Notes: a model not told the origin generated them from the letters alone. Shown: positions 10,172 to 22,740, numbered from the stretch's first letter. The stretch: 64,000 nucleotides of DNA from Angiostrongylus vasorum (GCA_018806985.1 JADANN010000198.1:1-64000), one strand, 5' to 3'. Translations and numbers: made by a program.

Positions 10172-11489
10172 TAACATACTGGTAGTATTCTCTAAAGTTT
10201 CCCATATCTATGAGCAGCTGTGGCTTTGCAAATGTGAGTTTCACTATTGGCCGAACTGTTTCATCGATCCCATCAAGAACTTGATAAGCGCGTGGATAAG
10301 TTTTGTTAACTCCGGTAACGTATGAAATCACCAACCTTTTGATGGATTCACAACTTCGGATTTGTTTAGGTTGAATTTCAATGCTGTGGTTTTATGTCGT
10401 GAATTTTCGGCTCAAACCTGATGTCTCGTCGTTACATATCTTTTGCAAGAATGTGTTCTTATCTGTTTCCAAGCCGCGGAAAATTTCGGAGTCAACACAT
10501 TATGCCCGAAATGCTGGGTTGAATTTATTAAATCTCTAAGCAATCGCACCTACCAGCATTAAACCAACATATCTCAGTTTACGTCTAAACTTAGTAGTTT
10601 TACTGAGAACAGTCAAAAGGTAGAACTTTTTGTCTACACTGTACAAGTTACCTTCCACGATTAAATTACAATTTTCTAGATCACATGAGAGTATCTTTGC
10701 TTCTATCTACAACAAAGCTCATATTCCAAATACGAAGGCAAATGAATGAAGCGGGATTTCACAGAGAAGGACATGACGATGTCACCCAATGTATCGCTAG
10801 TTCTTGCAGTTGCCTACCTTGCGTTCAAAATCTTAGAATTTCGGATTTGCTTTCCACTTGTTCAGACATTTTTTAATTCAAATAGATCTAAAAGTTGTAG
10901 AATTTTGCATGAAATTACATGCTCGATCATGGTCAGAGAGAGTCTATCCTACAAATCTGTGCAGTTCTCACCCCCTCGAATACACCAGTGGTCGAGAAAA
11001 ATACCACAATTTGTCGAAAAGCCGACTTCTGGATTCATGCGTTGAAAACTGCGAACTCATGTTTTTTATCTGTACCTGTTCACTGCTTTATTGCCTGTCA
11101 TAAATAAAATTTAGTGACCAGGAAACTCTGATGAGCACCTAAGCAGGAGGGAGAGGGACCTGTTCCTAAGGTTGTAGATGACACATTGGGGGCATCGTAT
11201 GGTGGGAAAACATGTGTTATTCAAGTTTGTGCCATATTCTATATTGGCATAGATGATGCATACAGTGGACTTAGAGGAACCACGGAATAAAAAAGTGGTC
11301 TTGAGCTGCATCTTACGTTTCCGCCTGAACGACTTGTCTATACTTCACGAATACGCCAATGTGGTACATTGGCAGGTTCACGCAAATAAACTTAGCCCAA
11401 ATATGGACTATTAATCACCTCTACGATGATTAAAGGATGGACCACGCACCACGTTTTCAGTTTGCGCTCTATACACATATAGGTTTCTT
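10172..11489. other. Right-arm mirror of 5761-7078
   Basis: Same unrecognised ORFs on opposite strands. A one-base insertion in an A/T run near 11000 breaks the 122-codon frame that is open in the left arm. Confidence 0.35.
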
Positions 11490-11878
11490 TAATTACTTGA
11501 TACCTGATACCTGAACGGCCCGTCCTCACTAGTTGTGCGGGCTTCGGCATAATAACCATTTTTCGGAGATTTGCTGGTTAAGCCACTGTGGTTTCTTGGA
11601 ATTACGAGGTCAACGTGGCCAAAGTCTGCCCCAGGTCGTCACCACGACATGCAATTGCAGCCCTTGTGGATCAGAGGGAGATTTGCCACTATACGACTTT
11701 GATACCAGGACGGTGGTGGATCCTGGTATTGGTTTACTCTTAGGTAGGCTTCCTGATGGAAACGCCGGACTCCTTCTCAGTCTGGGAGACCCTGCCGGAG
11801 GACGAATGCTCCCGGTATACATCGCTGTCCAACACCCAGGAACACCTCCCAGCCACGATGAGGCGATAAACAGTTAGA
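11490..11878 (+). repeat. Dispersed repeat R4 (right arm)
   Basis: Mirror of 5372-5760. One G is missing from a G run relative to the left arm, which fuses two frames into a 114-residue ORF (11533-11877). Confidence 0.75.
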
Positions 11879-13621
11879 AGATATAGGTTTCATTTGATGC
11901 TATAATAATATACATACATACATGTATATGTATGTAATGTATATGTATATTTGTATATAATTTGCAAAGCAAGTTCTCATAAATCTGAACATCTATGTTT
12001 TATTCTGACAGAGTGAGAGTTTTCTGTGATGTTCCTACTTTTTGAAATTATTGTACTTTTCAAGAGAGGCCGCGAATGCAACGTTTTTGACGTCTCAGGC
12101 ACTAATTGTTTTTCCAAGCACATTTAAATTTATCCATTATTTCTAGGTCTTCGCATGAAATGTTGATGTCATGAACTGCGAATTACATTTGCCAGATCCG
12201 CCACCGATCTGTAGATCTGCCCTCGAAAATTGTTTGGTTTCCAACGAAGTGAGGAGGGCTGTAATCCCGTGCTATCTGACTTTGTTGTCAAATTTTCGCT
12301 TAGTTGGATTTAGTTCGGAGACCTTTTATGCCACTACGTACTCAACCAGATCATTTTATGCAGTCAAGGTGAGGATGCTCGGCGTTTCCGTTTCGTAATG
12401 CATTCAGATGACGGAGCTCTATTAAAATTATTAAGCCCTTATCGTGTTCTAGAAGAGGTGCTGATTCTTTGGATTCAAATGATGAATCACAGGGTGGAAG
12501 GTTGTGCGACTTCATTCTTCTTAAGAAACCATCAAAATTTGAACCAGTAGCCTTCATATGGCAAAGGTTAGCAGTGTAATCTGAAATGAATCATTGACTC
12601 AACTGGCTTTCTTTGAAATTTGTGAACTCCCAACTCAGCGTCATATCACTATCGTAAGGCTGACGTGTTCTTCAATGCGGTTTACAGGACAATCAACTTC
12701 GTAACCAAGGTTTCAGCAGACTGTTGGCGAATGGCAACCTTCCTTCTATTTCTCAAACGTTTGAGGCTTACAGTATTTAACTTTTACATTCTTGCTACCG
12801 GGTATCCTGTTACTCTAATAATTGCTTCTTTCTGCATGGGAAATCAGTGTGCATCTCGCAAATTAACGTCACCACTTGCTGTTGGAATTTGCCTGGTTTA
12901 TTTTAAGCGAAGTATTTTCAAGGATTAGCGTATTGAATGCGATTTCTGGGGTCCAGATTTTGCGTAGGCGTTTTCCTATGCAACTAATACACGGTCCCAC
13001 AAATGCCTTCCTCATTCTCCATTTGCACAGGGGTTACTGCAACACTACGACTTGTGTTCGAAAGAGCTCGACCACATGCCGGTTCCTTTTTCTCTTCACT
13101 ACCGTCATCAAATTGTATTGTGGAAGTTCCATCGTATTACATTGGCTGGGATCTCATCATAGTTATGTCGAAATCTTCCAATTTTCTTTCCAGTGTATGT
13201 GGAACATTTCTTTCGCCGGTCCGATTAACCTTCCACATATGAAATACAGCCATTTTGCCTGCGTAGGTGCACGTAGGCAACAAACGCAATGTCGTTCTGA
13301 GCAGCTGGTGGGAACCAGTACTTTTTGATTAGAACAAACGCGCTTTTGGCACTGTGCTCCCTGCGAAGAAAAGATTTCTCATTTCCAAGCGGTAAAAAAT
13401 ATGAACCGCAACTCAGCTGTAACTCACTGTTTTTTTTGTTTAAATAAATGAATATATACGTACATGTATCTATACAAGATATAAAGATTCACTCAGTGCA
13501 ACAATGGATGGTGTTTCGGCGGTTTCGCCTTATTCACAGTCTAGGTAAGTCAAATTAAGATGCAATCTACTCAGTCAGACACTTTTGAAACCACAGCAAA
13601 AAAATCTTAATACACAGAAAG
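11879..13621. other. Right-arm mirror of 3571-5371
   Basis: Contains the microsatellite (11900-11962), a single copy of the 48-bp unit duplicated on the left, and the 150-residue unrecognised ORF (12876-13328, plus). Confidence 0.4.
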
Positions 13622-13797
13622 AAAGGCGGAACGTCGGCCCCTGGAAATGGAAATAGCGAGTTCGATCCCCAGCGCAGACATCTGCAGTCCGGAGTTTTGC
13701 AGAAGTCTCGGCATCATTGTGGTTGAATTCCACACAATACCTTACCGTGAAAAAACTGCGGTAGGCAGTAAATAAAAGGTGGACACTTATTCATAAA
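13622..13797 (+). repeat. SINE S1 fragment (right-arm mirror)
   Basis: Mirror of 3395-3570, with the B-box-like side readable as CGAGTTCGATCCCC. Confidence 0.55.
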
Positions 13798-13885
13798 TTT
13801 TAATACTTGGACAGTAAACAGTCCCCCTTTAACATTACTGTTTTCTTCCATTGAAAAGTTAACATGAGGTTGGAAATAAACTTTA

Positions 13886-13928
13886 TTCGGCCAACGTTTC
13901 GACATTTTCGTCCTCTTCAAAGCCGATG
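13886..13928 (-). ncRNA. Hammerhead-like motif (right-arm mirror)
   Basis: Mirror copy of the 3264-3306 motif, on the opposite strand. Confidence 0.4.
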
Positions 13929-14201
13929 ATCCCACTCGATGACCACAGTCCCTCCTATCCTCGATGTGGTGTCCTTGACGTCGCATCGTTGGCCGAATAA
14001 AGTTGTTTGTCAACCTCGTGTTAACTTATCATTGAAAGAATCCATGTTGACCAGTCATAAAAGTCAGTCTTTGAAATATTGCTACTCACCGTTTTGTCTT
14101 CCTAAGTCTTCTACCTGCTTAATGGAGGCCATCCACACAGAGTCTTAGGTCATTAGGAATATGCCTGGCTGAAGTCAGAAAAAACCAGTCACGCATGGCG
14201 C

Positions 14202-14502
14202 GAAGTCACGCGTGATTGCAAGTCTCCCTTTGCGATTCATTTTTGGATCTCCAGAATTTTTTCCAAAATGCTCCATGTGCGTTTTCCTCAGGCGTTTCAC
14301 ACTCTTGTGCGAGGGTTAGGACTTCTACTTCAAAATCTTCTCAGTTGTTTCGTAGTTCCTTTGCTTGTCTTATGGAGAGTTCTGTTCGACGTTAAGTTTT
14401 CTAACTAGGTGCTCTTTTATACGGATGCAGAGTAGCTTATCCGTTTCGTGAATGTATTCGTCCACGCATGTTTTACAAGAGAAATAGTATACCGTACCCA
14501 TA
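14202..14502 (-). pseudogene. PLE GIY-YIG fragment (right-arm mirror)
   Basis: Mirror of 2690-2990. The plus-strand ORFs seen here are only antisense shadows of the endonuclease. Confidence 0.65.
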
Positions 14503-14531
14503 CACTTTGAAGACACTTTCCTTTTTTGCCT

Positions 14532-14908
14532 ATCGCCTGAAAAGGAAATTCCATGGCTATTTCCGAAAAATGAACACGGAATGGATCAATGTGACAAGAG
14601 CGGCAGGTCTAAAACCACCACTTGTTCCGCAGCCTAAAACTTAATCACCAATTTTTTTAATTACTAACATTTCCCTTCTTTAACTTATTTGTTAAAACAT
14701 GTAAGTTGGTATGTGCTGATGACCACGCGTCTACCGACCCCAACGGTCAAAGTTAGACCCATCACCAGCTGCGTAGATGCGCCAATGGATATAATAGCTT
14801 GGTTCGTAAAACTGGTACTCATCCAGTTGCCGAAATACATCCCAGCCCATCTGACAAGTACCCAAATGTTTCTGGACCGGCTACGTAACGCACTCCCTCT
14901 TCTGTAAC
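14532..14908 (+). pseudogene. PLE RT N-terminal fragment (right-arm mirror)
   Basis: Mirror of 2284-2660; the plus ORF at 14689-14907 reads VRPITSCVDAPMDIIAWF. Confidence 0.7.
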
Positions 14909-14925
14909 GAAGAGTTAGACGCAAA

Positions 14926-16424
14926 GAGGAGCGGTTCAGATTGTGTGGTTAAGTTAGCCACGTGGGTCTTTCTAATTTCGTACTGGTCCACCAGTCTCAA
15001 ACTTGTGTAACTAAACCGTTTATATGCATAAATAGAACATTAACAACATAATAATAACGAAAGAAAAGTAGTGGCACAAGAATCACGCAAGTTAAAGTTA
15101 TGAGGTGCTACAGCTAGTAGTGAAGTGAGCCTAATAACAAGATAATGGCATTGGAACATTATTACAACATTAATACAGTAATAGCAGCAATAATGACAAC
15201 GTAAAAAAGACGCCTAGTTATCCATGGGCGTTGCCGCACTCGCATTATTCGAGCCCGGTGCGGCGGGTGAGGGAGATAGCATGTTGGGGCGGAGGGATTT
15301 AAACGAGCCGTGCTTTGGGCTGAGCTAAGGATCATCATTATAGCGGTGCGGTGTACTTTAGCATGATCGATGAGGACAATAAGTTATATGAGCATTGATG
15401 GTGTCATGGTGGAAAACAACTGATGAGTGCTCTACGGAACAGAGTCAGGCGGCTAGTCTTGGATAACGCTATGTCTGCAACGTGAAGTTTGAGCATCGAT
15501 GGGTGCCACCATTGCCTTAGAAATAACATGGGCCATAAAGATAGCGACTGAGAACTGATAAGCCGACTATAGTGGCATAATAGATACACAGCATAAGTTG
15601 GCCGGTCAGCGGCCTTGTACGCATGGCGCACGTTGTGGGAGGAATGGTACATGCCACCGATGGCGTTGCAAGCAGAACGTATTTGCAAACACCCGCCACT
15701 ACTGATAACGCACCGTAGACTAGCTAAGAAACAAAATACATTGATCTGAGAATGACTAAGGATTACTAAGGATGACTGAGGATGATTGAAGACAACTGAG
15801 AATAACTGAGGATGGTTGAGGATACCTGAGGATGAATGATGAAAGAAAGATAGTCAAAGATAACAACCAACGATAGTGTTGCAAGACGTATTATCCGCAC
15901 TACCGATCTTGGGTCATGTGAGTGATGCTATCTCTCCACTATCGCTAGCATATGGCTTATATACGCTGCGGGAGCCGCGTGCGTATGCAACCGCGGCTTA
16001 TCTGCATCGTTGATCCGAGGCTTCAACAGACTGTACAGCTAACTGCCTGAAACATCAAACGTTATTGGCTTCATTGTTTCATAAAGCAATAGTAAACTGT
16101 TCTACTGCTACGCCTCCACCCTCGGATAAGCCACCGCTGTTGTGCGACCCAAGCCAGTTGCTTGGATCACTGAACGTAATTGACCGGGTAGATCACAAAG
16201 GTTACATTGCGGCATGTGGCGTGTGGCTGCGACACGACCATTGTATCGACATCAAACACGATTGTTTAGATAGATAGAGAACTTTTCGAGAACGAGGTTC
16301 GCGATATCTTTCCCTCACAACACCGCGTTCCTGATGGGGGGCTTTCAACACTATCGCTGATTATATGAATGTGTCGAAAGACAGAATTGGAGGAATGAAT
16401 TGATAAGGGGAAGGTTCTATAGCA
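14926..16424. other. Right-arm mirror of 768-2266
   Basis: It holds the same tRNA-like fragment (about 15287-15335), minisatellite, TATA-like site (about 15956-15966) and unrecognised 70-residue ORF (16065-16277, plus) as the left arm. Nothing additional is seen. Confidence 0.5.
15742..15847. repeat. 10-bp minisatellite (right-arm mirror copy)
   Basis: Reverse complement of the left-arm array, with units of the type CTGAGGATGA. Copy number appears equal in both arms. Confidence 0.8.
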
Positions 16425-17950
16425 ATGTTTTTACCCTACATAGTCCCAATCTTGGACTCTGAAATCTTTGCCGTTGCAAAACCGACCGGGATTCCATTCT
16501 CTGAAGTTCGATCTGCGAAGGAAGGCATGGAAAGAAGTACAGTTCTAGCACCCGATAATGTCCCCGCAGATTTCCTTAGAAATGGAGTCTATAAATTACA
16601 GAAGCTTCTTTAACTCACATGACATCTTCCCTTCAGAAAGAGAAAGAGTTAGACCAAAGGAGCATGCCGCTCATGGTCATCCTACCCAAGAAGGGTGACC
16701 GAAATGAGCTTCGCAAATTTTGTTAGGTATTTTTGTTGATTGCACTCTGTAAGCTCTTCGCGAAGACTATCCTGTAGCGCATATGAAGAAAATGTAATGA
16801 GGCACAACAAGCCGAGTAAGAAGGACCCCGGCAAGGATTTGCTACACGGACCATAAACAGGTATCAATGGTCATCGAAATCCGCCGGGAGTGCCATGTGC
16901 CCCATGTCCCAACCTTTATTCACAAAGAGGAAGCGTTTGACAGCCTCGAAACGAACGCAATACTGTCAGCACTCGTTGACTATGGAGTGCACTTGTGTTG
17001 CATACGAACATTAACAGAATGCTATCGGAACTGCAAAACAAATACCGATTTCTCACCATACCTACTGGTAAAGGAGTTCGACAATAAAACACAATACCGT
17101 CCCAGGTGTTTAGTGCTGCATCGTGGTAGATAATAAAGTCACTCGACTGGGATGAGGAAAGAGTATGTAATGGTGGAAATTTCCTATCAAATCTTTTTTG
17201 CGGATGATATCGTCTTCTTTTCGAGAAGTACGAATGAAGCAGAGATGATGCTCAATGAGCTCAAGCGAGCTGGAGAAAAAAGTTGAACTGCGCGTGGGTA
17301 GGGACGATGACTAAGTTCGTGGAAAATCGTGGTTCCGAGGCGAAGAAATCGAAGTGGATGCTTCTAAGGAACTAGAAAGTCGTGTTCATCTTTTTGAGTC
17401 AACTCATCTTAGCGCTCTGTTATGCAGCGGAGATGTAGGTTGATACTTTAACTATGTCAAGAATACAGTGCACCACCACAGAGTGCTTGAACGATGTGTT
17501 CTGAAATTCAAACACCACTCACAATGTCTAACAGTAATTCGCAGCTCAGATCTTCGAAACCTTTCTTATCTTCATGATCCAGGAGACATCGGTGGGAAAG
17601 CAAAGATGGGCCTGTCACTTAATAAGGGGAACAGATGATAGATGGTAGGAAAGGACAGTGAAGTGGATCACAAGAGAATGCAACCACCTTCTTGGAGGGC
17701 TACCCGGATGATAGACGGACGTGTTCGTCGTTGACAACAGCCATCTGAGTTCGTAGATTGAAACGATTTCATGACAACGGATTATGCTTCGTGGGCTTCA
17801 CCATGTTTAAGGCAGACCAGAACCACGGACGAAGACTGCGCGTGGGACCGCACAATCAGTGAAGACCGGCTATCCAGCTTTACAAGTGTTCTTTTTTATA
17901 ATAGGGCACGATGTGAAATATAACCGCAAAGATGCTCGAGTATGAGCGGA
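16425..17950 (+). pseudogene. RTE-like non-LTR retrotransposon remnant crossing the right-arm edge
   Basis: Read across frames, it runs from the pre-RT region (LAPDNVPADF) through the AFDS motif (EEAFDSLETNAIL). It then passes a degraded active-site block near 17200 and a C-terminal domain with fragments such as LERCVLKFKHHS near 17490. Stops and frameshifts are frequent. The remnant passes through position 17191 without interruption, so the mirrored left part may simply continue outside the window. Confidence 0.75.
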
Positions 17951-18083
17951 ACGTGGAGCGTCAGGTAGCCTTTGAAACCCTAATCATCCTTACTAGAGGC
18001 TCATGTGCTCCTCACCACACCAACTGAGGTCCTTTCTCTCAGCTATGTTTTTGCTCTATCGCTTCTATCAGCAACTGAACAAA

Positions 18084-18315
18084 AGTTAAAACATTGTAAT
18101 TTTGAATGCAGCTTCAGCTTCGTTGGGTTCAGTTGTGATTTGTACTCCCTGGATCAATCCCGTTAGCGAGTAAATAGTATCATTGGAGTTAAAACATAGC
18201 TCAGAGAAAGGCAAAGCAAGAAATGCTGTAGATAGCACATGAGCGCCCAGTAATGGCGATCGCGGGTTCGAAACCCACGTAAGGATCCGAGTTCTACTCA
18301 TATCTCGGCATTCTT
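18084..18315 (+). repeat. tRNA-derived SINE family S1
   Basis: Forward orientation. A clear B-box (CGGGTTCGAAACCC) lies at about 18266-18279. The body carries GGATCAATCCCGTTAGCG, shared by all S1 copies. Confidence 0.65.
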
Positions 18316-18414
18316 ATGGCTGTATTTTTGAAAAATATCTGGTTCATTTTGAGGTTCAGAACAGCGTTTATGGATGTGGACAAGAGTTTTTTAGCTAGAC
18401 CTATCTTTTCCCAA

Positions 18415-18640
18415 ATTCGGCTAGAGCTTCCCCAGGTGTTCACCACCAGAGGCAGTCGCAGTCCTTGTGGACCAGAGAGAGATTCGCCACCATGTGAATT
18501 TGATATCAGGACGGTGGTGGGTCCTGGGATTGGTTCACTCTTAGCTAGGCTTCCTGATGGAAACGCCGAACTCATTCTCAGCTTGGGAGACTCTGAGAGA
18601 TTCGGCTTACGTATAATAATAAGAAGATTTAAGTTCCCGT
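18415..18640 (+). repeat. Dispersed repeat R4
   Basis: Reads RDSPPCEFDIRTVVGPGIGS in the same frame arrangement as the arm copies, truncated at both ends. It lies within an ORF at 18316-18642. Confidence 0.7.
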
Positions 18641-18864
18641 AATGCTATCGTTAAAATTGACTTATGAGTTATGGTTTTCGTCAGTTGTTCTGTAGGTAAT
18701 GACATGCTGAACTCCAGTTGTGCGATGAGATTTACCGTAAACTTTCCACGACCATTTTTCCCTTATAATCGTGATCAAACAACACTGTGCCATACGACTT
18801 TGCTTCTATTCGATGTCACTTATTGATCCGTAATAGCAAATATTCTCTCTAAATTGCTATTATT

Positions 18865-19205
18865 TTTAGATGCCCTTCTCTGCATCTCCTGTGCAAATCC
18901 CAACACTTTTTGCACTCAGTTCGTTTCCTCTAATTCGCTATTCAAGAAGGTCTTCGAACTTTTCGCGTGTGAGTTCGGCAGCTTCATGATGATCGTTGTG
19001 TTCCTTATGAATGTCACTGACAGCCGGTGGAGCTGATTTTTCCTAGACGCCAGGTCCAAGAATGTTGCAGGAAGTGGACTGTCCATAGAAAAGTCTAGTT
19101 ACAAGTTCCCGTTGAGATATGACGTTAATGAAGCCGGTGCCAAGTCCAACCAGCACCGCGCTCGTGATGAACGGCATTACTACCACTACGCTACCCGCCT
19201 CGTTG
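18865..19205 (-). repeat. tRNA-derived SINE family S2
   Basis: The tRNA-like head lies at the right end. Read in reverse, GGTAGCGTAGTGGTAGTAATG gives the A-box and GCGGTGCTGG stands where the B-box would be. The body matches other S2 copies (TCAGTTCGTTTCCTC). Strongly diverged. Confidence 0.5.
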
Positions 19206-19819
19206 ACTTAGTAGAGATTATTTTACCCCCAAATTCAATTTTGTTGACTTAGTTGTGTTAGACCGTTACAGGTCCTTTCGTTTTCACTACTGGCATTCTT
19301 GTGTCTCATGTAGAACCGTTTCACACAGGTGGGAAGAATCTGAAGTCCTCTGAACTTATAATCATCAGCGACAAGAGAAGGTCAAGGGTGCTGCGGCATA
19401 AATCAAGATGTCGAAAACCAGACTGGCCGGTCGCACAAATGCACAACGGGAAAAATTGTCAAGCAGTCGGTCAGCATCCCTCATGAGGACCCTGTTCAGA
19501 AAACAATGACATTCGTATTGCTTGAGCAGTCTGCACTGTACCTCGGCATGTCAGGGAGAAATGAAGACTCTATAACGACAGTAGGATTCAGTCTACCGAC
19601 TAAAGGCTATATAAGTGATGTCGTTGATACAAATGCTTTTTGTATTTGGTTTCCAAATCTTGAATTAATTATCTCTTTCATCGTTGACATGACTGTAGTT
19701 GCTTCCACCTCATAAAATTCACTTTTCTTATCGACGATTTGCTGAGAAGAAATTACATTAGGCGTCTGGTGTGATGTTTACATGCAGATTTAAAAAACAA
19801 AGTACAACTTGTTGACTTT
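19206..19819. other. Intergenic, no gene seen
   Basis: Short plus ORFs of 61 and 69 residues without supporting signals. Confidence 0.4.
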
Positions 19820-20260
19820 TTTATTCACTGCGATTTACAAGTTTTCACGGCAAGGTATTATTTGTGAGACAACCCCCAATGATGCTGAGATATTTGCAAA
19901 ACTCCGGACTGCAGGTGTACTGCGGTGGGGAACGAACGCGCTATTACCCTTTCCGATTCCTTCCGTGAAAACTTCTAAAAGGCAGTGAGTAAAAAGTCAA
20001 CATTGTGAATTTCAACTGTAGCTTCAGCTTGACTGGGTTCAATGTCGATTTGGGCTTCCCAGATCAATCCCGTTGACGGGTGATTGCTGATGGCAGTGAT
20101 CTATAGAACTAGCTGAGAGACAGGCGAAACGAAGGACCCGCATGGTGTGGTGGTGAACATGTTAGCTCCCGGAAAGGGTAACAGCGCGTTTGTTCCCACC
20201 TCAGGCAGGGCGGTCCGGAGTTTATCAAATATCTCAATATTATTGTGGTTGTTTCACAAA
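19820..20260. repeat. Inverted pair of S1 SINEs
   Basis: A reverse S1 piece (about 19820-19975, AATGATGCTGAGATATTTGC) is followed by a forward S1 copy (about 19995-20260) with A-box-like TGGTGTGGTGGTGAAC. Head-to-head arrangement as at 22.2-22.74 kb. Confidence 0.6.
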
Positions 20261-20404
20261 GTACAACTTGGTCTGTAAGAAAATGTTAACAGAGAAGACA
20301 TATTTGCACTTATTAGTATTTTATGGTTATTGTGGTGGAAACTGTACTGCGACAATAACCTTTTACGTGACTGAGCTAGCATGAGGTTAGTATAAATGTT
20401 TTAC

Positions 20405-20443
20405 TCGGTTAACGTTTCGGAGCCATCGTCTTCCTCAGAGCCG
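20405..20443 (-). ncRNA. Hammerhead-like motif
   Basis: On the minus strand: GCGGCT, CTGAGGA, a degenerate stem II, then GAAAC, GTT, AACCGA. Stem I is partly retained. Confidence 0.35.
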
Positions 20444-20770
20444 CATTAATCCGAGTCGATGGCCCAGAGCTGGTCGTTTTCACGATCGGGGTGTCTGTTG
20501 TCGCATCAAGTCAAATCCAGTGGAGTGGGAGCACCGCTCGAGTGGGGAACTTCATTCGATGGTGCCCTTTACATACAGGACGAATGTCGGTCGATTACCG
20601 TCATCCAGTATGATCTCCAGTTTGGAGGGCAATGCGTCCTGTAGTCGGTACTTTATTTGCTGGCCGGTAGAGTGGCAATATCTTAAAACTGACTTTAATT
20701 AAACCTCGGGAACAACATCATTAGCCTATGACATGGCTGAGCTAATACGAGGTTATTACAAAAGTTTTCT

Positions 20771-20808
20771 GCGGCTAACGTTTCGGCGCCTTCGCTTTCC
20801 TCAGCGTC
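20771..20808 (-). ncRNA. Hammerhead-like motif
   Basis: On the minus strand: CTGAGGA, an imperfect stem II, GAAAC, GTT, then AGCCGC. Stem I pairing is only partial. Confidence 0.35.
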
Positions 20809-20900
20809 ACACTGGTCCGAATAGATGGTACACAGGTGGTTGTTGTCGCGATGTGAGTGTTCGTTGTCGCATCGAGTCGAGTCCAGTGGCGTGACCACCT

Positions 20901-21314
20901 TTCGAAAGGAGAACTGCAGTCTGCGACAGTGTTTTGTTGTGCTTCTCTATACTTTTTCTACGTGAGGTGGATTAGAAATTTAATTACTTGTGGAATTGCA
21001 ACCATGTATATGTTAAAGTGGGAAAATAATGCCTCTGCATTTTGAAAAAGGGACGTGTTGTGCACTGGTACCGATGCTGTCTATTATGAACAAGGAATTA
21101 GTTGGAACCTGTACAGGGCCTAGCAACCGGTTCATCACTTCAAGGTCGGAGAATTGGCACCGAACTTGTCTGAGACCAGCTCACCTGGAATCTACTTGAC
21201 TAGCAATTGTCAGGAAATTGACAAAACTTGCAAAAGCTAACCAATCTTTGCTAGTTACGCGCACTATTTAGTCGGAAAGTACTAAAGTTGTTAATGGAGC
21301 ACAAATGTTAGACT
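20901..21314. other. Intergenic, no gene seen
   Basis: AT-rich, no supported ORF or repeat recognised. Confidence 0.4.
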
Positions 21315-21606
21315 TTATAAAGGATGAAGGACAACGCTCTCGGCATTGATCAATCCATGAAGGAAGCCCCATGCATTCGACTTCACCAAGTATCGTTGGA
21401 GGTGATTGAATGCATATTTGGCCTTTACAATGACTCGCGGTGGCCTATCGATGTACCGAGCCAGTGCTGCTATCCTCTCAGACAAGTCTGGTACCAATTT
21501 GCCGACCCCGGAGGGATGGAAGGCTTGGTGGCCTAGGGTGCGGCGTTCGATTCCACATGTGCGTCGCAATGACGCCTCCAACCACTGCGCCACACGCGCC
21601 CTCTAG
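21315..21606 (-). repeat. tRNA-derived SINE family S3
   Basis: The tRNA-like head is at the right end: reverse-read GGGCGCGTGTGGCGCAGTGG gives a perfect A-box. Flanks TAGACTTTAT (21310) and TAGATTTTAT (21605) look like an imperfect target-site duplication. Confidence 0.75.
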
Positions 21607-22214
21607 ATTTTATCCGACCAAAAAACACTAATTGCACCACATGCCACTAAATGCCACTTTGCACAAAGACTTCAACTGCTTTACGAGAAAATTTTTCAAC
21701 AACCGCGCCGTTTGTGGAGATAAATTCAGTAGAGTAATAGGCTCTACAAACCCACGTTTTCATTAAAATGGAATAAACAGGTATCTTTTTTTTCCGATGA
21801 AGACGTGTTGGTTCTTATGGTTTTTGCTTCGATTATTGAAGTTCACTATGAACCTGCGCATGTATAGTTGAAGGTTTAGTTTAAGATGGCAAACGTTCCT
21901 CCGATTGTCGACTATGAAATGCTGCTGATTCAAGTACGAGTCCAAGTAGTACGATGGTTAGAAGGGCTTCAAAAGATGCCTTCGATTGATATGTATCTCT
22001 CAATGGTTATTTTAGTAAATCCTGCTTTACAAGCTTCGATGTGATTTTCTTGGTGCAAAACGACAACAACAGTTGCACAAGTGCGAGTGGATTGCATGGG
22101 ATAAAGATTTCGAATTCGCATTGGTGCAGCGAAGTAGACCTTAAACTGATGCTGTGCTATTTCCTTGTCGTTATTAAATAGCTAGAGCACTAAGTTCATT
22201 CATTTTTTAATCTT
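21607..22214. other. Intergenic, no gene seen
   Basis: AT-rich; only a 60-residue minus ORF without support. Confidence 0.4.
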
Positions 22215-22740
22215 TTTATTTACTGCCTACTCTTTTCAATGGCAGGGTATATTGCGAAATATATCGTCAACGAAGCTGAGATATTTGCAAAACTCTGGAT
22301 CGCAGGTGCCTATGGTGGGGAACGAACGCGCTATTGTCTTTCCGGGGGAGTAACGCGTTCACCACCACACCATGCGAGTCCCTTCGTTTCTCCTGTCTCT
22401 CAGCTAGTTCTATCGATATTTTGCCATCAGCAATCACCCGTCAGCGGGATTGATCTGGGGAGCCCAAATCGGCATTAGTAAATAAAAAGGTTAAAACTGT
22501 GATTATAACTATAGCCTCAGGTTAACTGGGTTCAATGCCGATTTGGGCTCCCCAGATCAATCCCGTTGACGGGTGATTGCTGATGGCAAAACATCGATAG
22601 AACTAGCTGAGAGACAGGCGAAACGAAGGACCCGCATGGTGTGGTGGTGAACGCGTTACTCCCCGGAAAGGACAATAGCGCGTTCGTTCCCCACCATAGG
22701 TACCTGCGGTCCAGAGTTTTGCAATTATCTAAGTTCATTC
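22215..22740. repeat. Near-perfect palindrome of two S1 SINEs
   Basis: A reverse S1 (22240-22476) and a forward S1 (22520-22735) are almost exact complements for about 200 bp, separated by roughly 45 bp. Both copies carry the A-box-like TGGTGTGGTGGTGAACGCG. It would fold into a long hairpin. Confidence 0.85.

Larger units (their letters stand above)
9343..17191. repeat. Right arm of a giant inverted repeat
   Basis: Reverse complement of 1-7907, with only scattered substitutions and small indels seen by eye. Long ORFs recur as mirror copies, for example the 150-residue ORF at 3864-4316 minus and 12876-13328 plus. The true outer end of the symmetry is unknown because the left partner runs off the window. 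The RTE remnant in this arm continues beyond 17191 without a visible break. Confidence 0.97.
20395..20900 (-). repeat. Two tandem PLE-tail fragments with hammerhead-like motifs
   Basis: Two related tails each start with TAGCATGAGG or TAATACGAGG, then the GGTTAACG/GGCTAACGTTTCGG core in reverse, then a CATCGAG/GTCGCATC tract. The motifs are at 20405-20443 and 20771-20808. Confidence 0.55.

Noticed and set aside
1..17191. Giant inverted repeat as two termini of a DNA transposon
   Set aside because: The arms hold unrelated elements and no transposase, the outer end is not seen, and the junctions lie inside other repeats. A segmental inverted duplication fits better.
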